This document shows, one piece after another, positions 48,064 through 58,492 of a stretch of DNA of 64,000 bases. Position 1 is the stretch's first letter. The number at the start of each line of letters is the position of its first letter. The position numbers and the translations under genes are program-made. Location of the stretch: the NCBI GenBank assembly GCA_002794775.1, contig NBAY01000105.1, positions 1 through 64,000 of the forward strand, in the 5' to 3' direction. The notes below the pieces were generated by a model. That model was not told where the DNA came from, did not search any database, and worked only from the letters and a program-made list of their open reading frames with translations. This DNA comes from Porodaedalea pini. Taxonomy: Eukaryota > Basidiomycota > Agaricomycetes > Hymenochaetales > Hymenochaetaceae.

Positions 48064-49190
48064 CGTCGGCGTTAGAAGATATTCGACCGGGATGTTGATT
48101 TCTGTAGGTCGTTATTAGCAAAGTCCTTACCCTTGAGAAGCGCGGACCTACCATTGCTGATCTCCTTGATCGCCCAACTTTCCAGCGCATCGAAGCCACC
48201 CTCGTTCCGGATACCGACCCAGCGCCTTCGAAGCAGATCCATACGAGTCTGTTCAACTTGCACACGGATGTGGGAAATGCTTGATAAGAGGGTCTCGCTT
48301 GGTTCCGTAGGGTGCTGATGAAGAAGAATTGCGGAAAGGAGAGTCTGCGAAGGAATGAGCACAATAATAAACCCGATTATAATTTAATACTCACCTGACA
48401 GAGCATGCCAGCATTCGACTCCGCCATGCCCCTCCGCACAGCCTCCATAACCCACTCAACGCGCTCCCCGTCCTCAAACCGTCCTAGCCCATCATTCTCC
48501 ATAATTTCGACCCACTTGCGCTCATTGAAACTTCTCCGCCTCGTTGCAAAGCAGAGCATCCACAAACCCCCTTGCTGTCATAACCATTTCTTTCATACCC
48601 TCTACCCAAGCGTCTTGCACAGAGTTGAGCTTCACTGAGGCCGCATGCGCAGTGAAGAGCAAAGGAAATGCGTTCTGCGGGAGCGCATGCTTCTTCAGGC
48701 CAGTCATCAACCCGTCAGTGGGAGTGCAGCGAAGTCCGGAGTGCACCAGCCCTCTCCGAAAAGACCAACAAGGGCGCGCCGCGCGCCACGCTTAAGGTAT
48801 GTATTCTGCACGTCTGGACGCAGGGAAAAGACGAGCGTACGCGGTGCACGACGTGCACACTGGCGGCAGCAACACCCACCTGTGCCCCAGCGGCCTCCAA
48901 TGATGCGTTCATACCCAGAAAATTCGAGGAAAGCGTGGAAGAGCCCATGGAGCATCTCCTGCACGAGGCGTGCCTGCATCTTGTCATGGAGCGTTTGCAA
49001 TTGAAGATAGTTTGCGGAGCACAGGATAGTGAAAGCGGTGTCCAAGTCATATGAATGGTTGCTGAAGCTGAGCATGCCGGTGTATAAGTATCCTAAGGTA
49101 AAGTGCAGTGCTGGAGGAGTGAAGGGAGGCGAGGGAAGGCGAAGGTTCGTGAGCTCGCCGGGGGCAAGGGTACTCGTCAACGACCACAAG
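48064..49190 (-). pseudogene. BTB-protein core and helical region, copy C
   Basis: Minus-strand pieces are LPSPPFTPPALHFTLGYLYT (the end of a BTB/POZ fold), DLDTAFTILCSANYLQLQTL, RLVQEMLHGLFHAFLEFSGY, CCCRQCARRAP, ARRALVGLFGEGWCTPDFAA, KWVEIMENDGLGRFEDGERV and SHIRVQVEQTRMDLLRRRWV. These match the order of a BTB protein followed by the Ser-rich/CAP-Gly part, so one host gene with a BTB start and CAP-Gly end is the likely source. Two frameshifts (near 48720 and 48560) and one intron (about 48350-48395) are seen. The N-terminal exon kept in A and B is missing here. Confidence 0.6.
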
Positions 49191-49568
49191 GGTGCCTCCC
49201 GCTGGTTGGAGATCACATGTTGGCACTGTCGTCAACTTTGCTTTTGACCGATTTTTAATTCAACCAGGCCACTCTATTTCACAAAAAATACATAGACAGA
49301 TAGAGAATTGTCTGAAGTTTTTTTACATGCTTCAAGCTAGTGATTTGGATGGTTGAATAAAATTAAATATGTCAATGAAGAAACTGAGCACTGTACAGCC
49401 ACAAAAGCTGTGTATCGCCTCATAGCCACTGCTCAATTTAGCAGAAATGGGGTCCAAAATTAACATATATGGTATGCCATCAGCTTATGAAGCTGACAAA
49501 AACCCAAATTGGGGACTTTATCTTTGCCCACAACAAAAGACGATACTTCGTAAACTCAGTAATCGTGA
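49191..49568 (-). mobile_element. Shared terminal sequence of the chimeric unit, copy C
   Basis: Read on the minus strand, the host sequence ends in A (49569) and the unit begins TCACGATTACTGAGTTTACG. This is the only copy with the canonical Helitron TC start. The rest aligns with 29291-29643 and 34943-35345 with few changes. Confidence 0.6.
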
Positions 49569-49934
49569 TATTTTCGGGGAGGATGTGCACTATTTTTGGG
49601 TAGTATTTAACCTGAGCAAATATATCATATGTGCCAGACTTCGTACTCTTGGTGCCTGCTGGCAGCCGATCGAGTACTCTTCAAGGCTACATGTACATAT
49701 TTATTTGTCTAAGGAAGCCATGTGTACATTGTTTTACTCGAATACATACATTTGATATTCATGGTCAATCTTCTTTACATTTAGCGATATGCTTAACCAG
49801 TTCTCTCCATGTTGACATCTGCAGCCTCCTTCTCATTCAACAAGGCCATGATCTTTTATACTTTTTACTCAAAGACAGTGTTTGAGTTAAGTCTCGTCAA
49901 CTCTTCCTCATCAATTCCCGTAATATCATCCATG

Positions 49935-50791
49935 TCAATAACCAGAGGCTGAATTCTGTGTCAGACAAAGTGGCAGTGGCATGGTAACATTAAACTCACA
50001 TGAATTGCTTTCAGACTCCACTGCTGCCATCTCCTCCATTGCATCCGCATAATCAATATCGAGTCCAGCTGAGACAGGAGGAATGGCTGGTAGGCGAAGC
50101 CGATAGTAAGGTAGCTCGTCCGATGATGGGCTATCTGGGTCACGGATCTCGCCATCTCTCAAGCAGATTCCATGCAAAAGCAGGCTTCTTTCGATGGTTA
50201 GACCTCTGATCCAACTACCTTCAGTGTCAGACTCATCATGACTCTGGTTCCGCATATCTATGGGATTGTCTGCTTCGGCTGCACTCTTTGAATTGGTGTC
50301 GGATTCATTATCAAATCTGAATGGATGTTCGGTGACGGATTTAACTTTATGTTCATCTGAATCGTACTCAGGATCTGTTTGTACACCGACATCACATACA
50401 AAGAGTGTGATGATGTCCGGGCCTGTTAGTAAAATCTCGACGAACTTCTCGTCCATGACATCCTGCACAGATGTATCGTCATGGGCCTCACTCTCAGAAT
50501 CTGAAGCATGTATCACTGACACTGAGAAGGCATCCTATATCTAAGATCAGGAAGGTGTTAGAGCTGTTCTCAAATTTGAACAAATGTACACTCACCTGAC
50601 TTGTCCTCGGGATGTGAAGGATGCGAAGTCTGTACATTGACATCTACTACATGAGTTCTGTAGAGATGTGAGGCTAAAATGCGCTTCTTATTTTGCACAG
50701 GCATGAATCGTGAGTCGTCCACACTAGTAGCGTCCTCAGTATCGACATCGTATTCGAACATATTGCTGTTGCTGCTGCTTTCGAAGAGCAT
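49935..50791 (-). CDS. Unrecognised acidic protein, two or more exons
   Basis: Two open pieces on the minus strand. 50791-50597 begins MLFESSSNSNMFEYDVDTED and ends before a GTGAGTG donor. About 50534-49935 contains VIHASDSESEAHDDTSVQDV, VCDVGVQTDPEYDSDEHKV and LPYYRLRLPAIPPVSAGLDI. Both carry a VQT-S/D-P pattern (VDVNVQTSHPSHP and VCDVGVQTDPEYD), so they may hold an internal repeat. The obvious donor and acceptor differ by one in phase, so either a frameshift or another splice site is present. A third exon with DDITGIDEEELTRLNSN may lie at 49890-49950. Strongly acidic, no known domain. Function unknown. Confidence 0.4.
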
Positions 50792-51193
50792 TAAGTTAGC
50801 TATTTTTCATGAAGTCATGAAACAAGTTTCATAGACTATACCGTGAGCTAGTGTTCGTGGGCGTACAAAAGCTTCATTGGAGCCGTAAACGCCCAAAGCT
50901 TACATTCGTCACGTGTCATCGGAGAGCCGAAATAAGAAACACCAAAATCTAGTTTCCACCATTCACGTCGAGTTTGTACATTAACCTCATCTTCATTTAC
51001 ATAGTCCCATGGACTTGTCTATTTGCAATAAAAGAACTCACCTTGCTCCGATTATCATGCAATTGAGTCGAGGCTAGGCTCAAAAACCTATCACTTGAAT
51101 TAAGAGTACACAATTACAGTCTCTGATGCACGTTGAACTGCAGGTTGCGTGTGCGTGTCGACTGCATTCTGTAGGATGTACGATAGGGTGTGA

Positions 51194-51472
51194 TTAGGAT
51201 GAGTGCTGGAGTATTCCATTAAGTGAGCATTGACACATAACTGAATTTAAAGTCATCCCCATTACTATGCAGATGCTCGATGACATAGCTGTTCTTCGTC
51301 CATACCTATGTTTCACATCTATTTGCAGGCCGAACAAGATCATATGTGTCGATTTCTTTGTATATATCCATGCTGGGTCAATAGTCGAGATGAGGGTATC
51401 TTCAATATGCTGGAGAGTTGTATGTTCGGAAGGACCAGTGCTACATAGTAGATCTGCACTTCTCAGGTGCAA
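51194..51472 (-). CDS. Short hypothetical open frame
   Basis: A 92-residue frame including IDPAWIYTKKSTHMILFGLQ. No known domain. It lies 400 bp upstream of the acidic gene on the same strand and could be one of its exons. It is listed because no other gene occupies 50.8-51.6 kb; support is only an open frame with plausible composition. Confidence 0.2.
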   Translation of the reverse strand: MHLRSADLLCSTGPSEHTTLQHIEDTLISTIDPAWIYTKKSTHMILFGLQIDVKHRYGRRTAMSSSICIVMGMTLNSVMCQCSLNGILQHSS

Positions 51473-51898
51473 TAACTTTGATAGTAAATATTTGCCATAC
51501 GAGTGAGCATGTCTCTATTCTTTAATTGGTTGGACTGAAGACACCTATTATTATAACTAGACAAAGAGGTTTAGAAAAATACATATGACAAATACAAGAC
51601 TCGTAAGGCCAGCCCACATAAAAAAGAGAGCAGAAAGCGACAAATGGAAAGCATGTTACATAGGGTGGGGTCATGAACTCGTCCCAATGATTCCATCACT
51701 CTGATATCGTCTCTCGCGTGTTTGGCATCTTTCCAACGTTTTTCACCTGTTCTTGTTTGGATGTGACCTCCTATGTGACCGACGGTCGTCATACTCGGAT
51801 GGTCTGTAACAATTGCCTGAATGATTGCCTGAACGAGAGTCTGCACCATAATAGAATGAGTTCCTTGTAGCAGGTGAGTACGCTCTGTTAGGCAATGA

Positions 51899-53471
51899 TC
51901 ATCGGCGCTTCGAGGGGGTTGGGAAGTGTGCATTTGGAGAATGTGAATGCCTTTTTGATGAGAATTCTGTGTGGCGCTTGGATGAGAAAGAACTGTGGTC
52001 TTCTCTGTCACACAGAGAAGGTAGACAGGTGTCACGTTCCTTTCCATGCGAGGAAGAGGAAGGGAAATGTAAATAGTCATCACGTGAAGCAGAGGATTGA
52101 CGTGTTGTAGGGTACACGTATGACGGGGTGGATGTTGCACCGTGCCGCGAAGGCATAGAAGGTTGTGAGGGGCCTGCCTGCTCTGGACTCTGTTCCAGTG
52201 AAGACGGACAGGTCAAAACCTCCATATCCTTGATTTTATAACCCAGTGGAGGGTCTCCTTTTGTAGCCAACCACATCGTTTGTAACGCTTTCTGCATATG
52301 CTTCTGCACGCCAGGATTGTTGAGTGCTGCCCACATGCGCTGCCGGTTATAATCATAGGATATCGATTTAATGTGAGTCATGAACCGCTCGTCCATGGTA
52401 ATATCGCCATACTTATTGGCAGATCGGTCGGATACGTTGAAAGGTGGGTGAGCAACGCGATTGGCATGGTCTTTAATAATGGATTTGTCCACTATGCATT
52501 TCAAAGCAAACTTGTCTGATACGATGGCCTTGAGATATTGGTATTTGGCGGTTTTGGCCTTCATTTCATTCCTTTCCCGATCGACGGCATCCGTGTCATC
52601 CGTAAGCACGTACTTGTAGTTTCATTCCAATCGTGCCTTCTCGTCCTGCAGTTTAGATCGCAAATAGTCTTTGACTTGCTCAATGTCTGGTTTCATCTTC
52701 TCATACATGAGCGCTGTCCATCCAGTATCCATCTTCGTCTGTCCAGTGTAGCCAGTGGCCTTCTTTAAGTCGGTTAAATATTTGTCGAAGGTGAGATTAG
52801 AAGAAGGCCGATGACCAGTCTCCCACTGTTTCGCTAATTCTATTTCCTTGGCAATCTCATCGCCCATGAGCTCCAGTAGCTGTTGGTAGAAGATAAGATC
52901 TACTGATGGCCGGTCCTGGATCTCAAGCATCAGAATTAAGCCAAGAAGGTATGTAAACGACATACTTGTCCCCATGCCACGTACAAATCTAGCACGCTAA
53001 GCGTGTCAGCGTTGTAAGTGTTGTACATTTCCTTCATCGCTGCAATAATCTTGGCCTCATAATCTTTTCTCATCGCCTCCGACACCTTTCCATATTCTTT
53101 TTTTGACATCGTATTTATCGCGAACAAGGCCAAACGGTCCTCCACATTCTTGTTTTCAGCGTCGAGGTCCTTCTTCAATACAGCACCTTCTTCTAGTTCG
53201 CGAACCCTTTTCTGTAGACTCAACACACCATCCATTAAACCCTCGACCATTCGGGCACGAGATTCCACGTCAATGTCGGGCATACTCAGATGTAGTTGGG
53301 CGGACACCAGAGCCACTGCAAGTTTGTGGCGATCTTCGACTTTCGACTACAAAATGTCACTAATTTGAACGTTGCGGACGGCAGACAGAGTAGACTTACT
53401 AATACTATATCGAATGCCGAGGGGTCGGGTGGGGGAGATGACGAGTTCGGAACGAATGCCTGGGTGGCCAT
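51899..53471 (-). pseudogene. Coiled-coil protein with Ser/His/Arg tail, one in-frame TGA
   Basis: Exons on the minus strand: 53471-53400 (MATQAFVPNSSSPPPDPSAF), 53346-52966 (coiled coil around LSLQKRVRELEEGAVLKKDL) and 52921-51899. Exon 3 holds mixed sequence (FYQQLLELMGDEIAKEIELA, KATGYTGQTKMDTGWTALMY, FMTHIKSISYDYNRQRMWAA), then a Pro/Ser stretch and a basic tail (SSKRHTEFSSKRHSHSPNAH). Introns are 53 and 44 bp. A single TGA at 52622-52624 (after KARLE) breaks an otherwise clean frame. The plan (short start, coiled coil, globular part, basic tail) is the same as at 16801-19551, though I see no direct sequence similarity. Function unknown. Confidence 0.6.
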
Positions 53472-54989
53472 TTGTATGAAAGTCGCAGTCGTAGACACAA
53501 ACAAGGAAGGCAAGCACCAGGTGTTAGTAAGACACAAATACAATGCAGAATGAGTCAAAGACAAACCGAGATTACACCATCGACTTCTTCGAATATTCTC
53601 ATGGCACAGATCAAGGTAGAGTAGTGAAGCGGACAGCGATGAAAGACTAGTACTGAGAGGGATAATTCACATCGTTCATGCCCTTTTGTATGCTGGGACT
53701 GTGGGTACATAGAGTAACCGGGTATTCTTTGGGGAAGGGTCATCACAACTTACGCAATTTGCCGATAAGTAAGACAGGTGATAAGCTGACTACCAACCTT
53801 TTTGGTTTAGGTTTTACAAATCGCTTGCTATCAAACTCAATGGAGACAACTTCATACAGACATGTAAATTTCATATTGCAATTTGTCTTTGATGAAATAT
53901 TGAGCTGAAAGCCGGTCGACAGAATGAAATTGTACAATATAACTATGACTTCCATATACTATTCACTGATATTCTACGTCAAGAGATAGTCAGCACGCGA
54001 ATTTTACTGCCCTTTTCAGAAGTATTAATATTGTCACACATCAAATTCATGTGGTTTTGACGCGTCTTGCGGCATAACTGCCGAAATTCGAGTAAATGAC
54101 GATTTACTGTGTCAATTCCTCACGATACATGTTCATTAAGCACTCAAAAAAATGTACTTGCTCATCCAAATCCGAATCTGTAAAAATCTCCGAGGTTAGA
54201 TGAACATTTTTGTCAAAATAAGTCAAACAATGTCGACCAGCCCTGTTTCAACACCTCACCCTCACTATATGCAAAAATCATACCCCTTTCCTCTCATCCC
54301 GTAATTTTTTTTTCTCCATCTGTAAATTAGGTTCACGTGTATGGCAATCCCATGCATAAGTTTGGTGTCATTCTGTGCACTATTCGTGGTGTAATGGGGA
54401 TGTTTCTGTTCTTCGGACACCTGCTCTCACCCAGGTTTGGACAGTCCATTTCATACAGCTCTGCCAATTTGACAGGTAAAAATACAAAACTTCTTGCACT
54501 ACATAGACAATCCTATCTACTACAGCCTGGGTTATTTGGGGGCCCCTCCGCCTTGATTTGACACTGTAGTGGTAATTTATTTTTGACCTGCGCGCCGTAG
54601 CACCATGCGCCGCCTGCACATCTGAAGTATAGAAGTTGGGAACAACGTGTTGCTTCATAAGTACTACTCCATCTCAAGAAGAGATGGCCGCAGATATCTC
54701 ACCAGCATACCAGGTGAGCGTATCCGCCATGCAGGACCACTAGTAGATACACAAGTGTATGTTCATGCAAACAGACTCGAAGACGTCCTTTCAGATCCAG
54801 AACAGCAACAGCTGGCAGCCTCTTCTTGGTCAAGAGCAAGGCATAACCATTGTCGCCCACAGTCTAGACAGAAGAGCAGATGGCTTCGCTGAAGAGAGGT
54901 TGGCATGCTACAATGGTCAGCGGTATGTGCGGATTAGGGGTTGGCACGTGAACACATTCACCACAAAAACACCCTTCTCTCCCACCACG
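53472..54989. other. Non-coding stretch upstream of two divergent genes
   Basis: About 1.5 kb between the coiled-coil gene (minus) and the second transposase (plus). Mostly AT-rich. Short open frames lack coding character. A GCACGTGA word at about 54944 precedes the transposase start, as at copy 1. Confidence 0.4.
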
Positions 54990-56228
54990 ATGATGCGTGG
55001 CAAGGCCCTCTCGAACGATGCGCGATCCATTCTCTTCAAGCTGCACCAATCCGATGAGTTCACCATGGACCATCTTTCTGCGTTGACGGACGTCAATCGT
55101 CGAACAATCTATCAGATCATAAAAGACTGGGAGGCTACTGGGGGCGTCGAGAGAGATGGAAAGAGGACTGGCCGGCCAAGGCTGTTGGACTATCTGGATG
55201 TACAGGTGAGGTGTAGTATGCCAGCACTGACGGACGTTTTGCCACCAGTATCTCCTCAGTTCAGTCGATCAACGCAGGGACCTATTCCTTGACGAGCTGA
55301 GGCAGAAGCTCAGCGCGTCTTCTGGTAAATACGTTTCGGACTCTACGATATGGAGGACGTTGGAACGGGCTGGATTCACTATGAAAAGGGTATGGTCTTT
55401 CGTTTTCAACTAGTCGAGCCCAAATCCAACCTGGTCGAAGATTTCAAAGAAGGCACGCGAACACAGCGAGACTGCGCGAATACAATATCGTCTCAAAATC
55501 GGCGAGAAATACGAAGCTGAACAGCTCGTGTTCGTTGACGAAAGCGCTTGCGACTGTCGCACTTTCTTGAGAAAAAAGGCATGGGCTTTACGTGGGCATC
55601 AAGCCAGCCGCAAACAGTTTTTCGCCAGGGGAAAGAGGTACGTGTAGTCCCGTCATACCTCAGGGTGTCATATGTCAAACTTCCTCCAGGTATTCAATCC
55701 TTCCAGCAATCTCTCTTGACGGAATGCTCAACTGCGTCATCTTGGAAGGCTCATTCAATACAGAATCCTTTACCGCTTTCATCGCACATCTCCTCAATCA
55801 TATGGAACCTTTTCCGGGACCAAACTCAGTCATTGTCATGGACAACTGTGCTATCCACAAGTCAAATGAAATTCACGAGTTGATCGAATCCAGGTGCAGT
55901 GCTTTTTCCTCCCGTGCATCGCTCCAGCACTGATGCATTCTGTAATCGCGTGTCTAGCGGCATGAAGCTTGAATTCCTTCCTGCGTACTCTCCAGATTTC
56001 AATCCAATCGAATTGGCCTTCTCGCTACTCAAAACTCGACTTCGACGACTTGCCCTGCCAGAAGAAGGAGGAGATGTTGTGGTGTATGCACGGCTTTACG
56101 GAGAGATTATGTCGATTAGCGCAAATGACTATCGAGCCTTCTACCAACACTGCGGGTATGTCCACTGGCCCTGGTGCATAGCTACCCTCAATTCTCAAGT
56201 GAAATCCTCTGACGACGTGCTCAGGTGA
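54990..56228 (+). CDS. Tc1/IS630-like DD34E transposase, copy 2
   Basis: The start MMRGKALSNDARSILFKLHQ is at 54990. HTH region: DEFTMDHLSALTDVNRRTIY, then RTGRPRLLDYLDVQ. Catalytic core: LVFVDESACDCRTFLRKKAW (D), SVIVMDNCAIHKSNEIHELI (D) and AYSPDFNPIELAFSLLKTRL (E). Introns after DVQ (GTGAGG), after MKR (GTATGG, about 55390-55441), after GKR (GTACGT, about 55638-55690) and after IES (GTGCAG, about 55893-55958) restore one frame. No internal stop remains after splicing, so this copy may be active. It is related to, but clearly diverged from, 20119-21302. It is convergent with the coiled-coil gene at 56386. Confidence 0.8.
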
Positions 56229-56385
56229 ATTGGCTAGGACTGCTAGGGATATGTAGATTTATAAATAAGCTCTAAATTGTCATTTGTTCACTTTTCGATC
56301 ACTGTTACAAACGGACTACATAAGATGAAGGAAATGTTTGCATAAAGAACAAAAGCAAAGTCATGAAACCAAGGAGAGGAATAAT

Positions 56386-58208
56386 TTACTGTTGAGCCTG
56401 CTGAGGCACGGCAGCCGCAAGCAGCAGGTCCATGGGTGCCACAGCTGTGCCGACTTCAAGATTTGTGTAATCAGTTGTCACCATACCGAGCAGTGTTTCT
56501 AGGTCCCTCCTGCGGCTCGGAAACTTCGTTTTGGCCTCAAGCACTGCACGTACCCAAAGATTTTTCAAAGTTTCGTCTGGCGGGGAGCTCGGGTGCACAT
56601 ATGAATTCCCCTCCTCGCAAAGCTCCCAGTCATCTACCAAGATTGCGTACAACTGTTGCTTTTGTGCAAGCATAGCGTGAGCGAACATAGCATCATTAAT
56701 TTTTCCTTCCAAGTCCTTCAAAGTTCCCTCGATTTGCGTCGCAGCACGCTGTACGTAGCAAAGCCAGTCCTCCTCCCCAATGGCACAGGACTTTTGTGAT
56801 CAAAAGTTGCAGCTTGATGGATTGTTTGATATCGTCACGATCTGCATAGACATTTTTGACCCAGAGAAAGCTGTCACGGATGGTCTCGGCGACTACTCCG
56901 AATCTGTCTTGTTCGCCCTGAAGTTGTCTTGCCCGTGCACGCAGCATTGCCACATAGCCCGGCAGGGTGGCAAGCCAGATGTCGAGTTCAGCTGCATCAA
57001 ACTCCCGATATTCTCTCATCCTTTCTTCGCCCGTTACTTTACTAGTCCACGTCTTTTTGATGTTAACGCCATTGGCTATTTTTTTCCAGAATGTCGTCCA
57101 CGCTGATGTGTCAAGCTGGTGGTACGCATTGAGTGAGTGATACCATTCATTTGCCCATGGTCTGCCTTCCTTTTCTATTGCGTTCTCGGATATCTCCACT
57201 CCTGCACGTTCTTTGAGGAATTTGGTTACGACCTCCCTCGCAAGCGCATTTGCCTCATCTTTCGCCTTTGCCTTTGCCTGTCTTGTAGCTTTCTTTTTAA
57301 TCGGCACCGACGACTCCGACCCCTGCTCTACTGGAAGCTGTGTGTATTCCGAGGTCAGGGTGTTGCTAGCAGACGCAACTGACACACGAGAGCTCGGCAA
57401 GACAATGCTCTCTTCGGCTGGCACATCGATTATGGAAGCGTGGAGAGGGCTATACCAGTATCGTAGGTAGTCATTGAGGAAAGAATACATTCCGTCGTAG
57501 AAATGACGGCACCCATGGTCGAGGAGGTGTCGGCGCAGTATAGCGTTATGCGCCTCCACCGACTGATGGTAAAATTAATCCCAGTAAGTTTGCTTATCAA
57601 TGGCCAAAATAGGGACCTGCTTACGTTCAATATAAGAGCTCGCTCCAGTACTTGGATCTGATTTTGCATTGCGGCAGCTCCTGCATCGTGCAATTCTTGC
57701 TTAATGTCCACTGAAGACTGAACGTAGTCTAGCTTTCGATCGACTTCCGTAAGGCTCTCCCCCTGGCGCCGCTCCAACTCTGCCCACTGCTGCTCCCATT
57801 CTGCCTGCTGCTGCTCCAATTCTGCCCGCTGCTGCTCCAATTGTGCCCGCTGCTGCGCCACTTCTTCTGCAACTTTTTCGATCTGTGCAGATAACTCCTC
57901 TTGCAATGTTTTCATACCCTGCTTTCGCTTCCTCCCTGCTGTCAGCCACTGTCCAGCGCGGGTCTCTTTCTCACGTTGGATTTCTAAGGATTCGCCTTTT
58001 TCTTTTGATGAGGCGGCTTCAGCCGCCGCCGTCTTTGCCATCGTCTGGATAAAGATCCCTGCAGAAGCTGCAAACCAAAGATAAATTGAAAGGGGTGAAA
58101 AAAGAAAGCGACTTGCTCTGACTTACTGTCCGATGTTAACAATTCAAAGAGTTCATGGGACGCTGATCCACTTGTGCTGCTGTCCTCATCCTCCTTATGG
58201 CTCTCCAT
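56386..58208 (-). CDS. Gln-rich coiled-coil protein, unrecognised family
   Basis: Exons 58208-58127, 58067-57625 and 57562-56386 on the minus strand. Start: MESHKEDEDSSTSGSASHEL (acidic, Ser-rich). Exon 2: a long coiled coil with Gln/Glu heptads (VAQQRAQLEQQRAELEQQQA). Exon 3: YDGMYSFLNDYLRYWYSPLH, a basic AKAKAKDEAN-type stretch, WANEWYHSLNAYHQLDTSAW, TFWKKIANGVNIKKTW, YREFDAAELDIWLATLPGYV, then ELCEEGNSYVHPSSPPDETL and a Gln/Ala-rich end. A one-base shift is needed near 56780-56800 to join the last about 125 codons, so this allele may be broken or hold a tiny unrecognised intron. It is divergent from the AT-hook gene, like 16801-19551. Confidence 0.6.
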
Positions 58209-58492
58209 GTTGCGATCGAGATCTAGTGTAGTGCAACAAGGGGATATGTCCGAGACAACGCGACTGCGTGGCGTGAGTGATGAGAGGGGACAGGGCTTAC
58301 ATATATCTCAGCCATTGTCATGTGGACTGATCTCTATCTGGCGGGCCCCCAACACCTTACTGTACAGCTGGGATGAAGAAGTGTGCTAGGACTTGCCTTT
58401 TACAGTTTCTGACCTTATATACCCAGAGCACTAACCGAATGCCGTAATCTAAGCATTGCATATTCACTTTTCCACGTGTATTTTTTTCTCTT
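58209..58492. promoter_or_regulatory. Shared bidirectional promoter region
   Basis: The 284 bp between divergent starts. TTATATACCC at about 58412-58421 could serve the AT-hook gene as TATA box, and CACGTG lies at about 58474-58479, some 15 bp upstream of its ATG. Nothing else is recognised. No sequence similarity to the 16421-16800 promoter is obvious. Confidence 0.4.

Noticed and set aside
52300..52770. Plus-strand frames of 73-76 residues opposite the coiled-coil gene
   Set aside because: Antisense to a spliced, coding-like minus-strand frame; no motifs.
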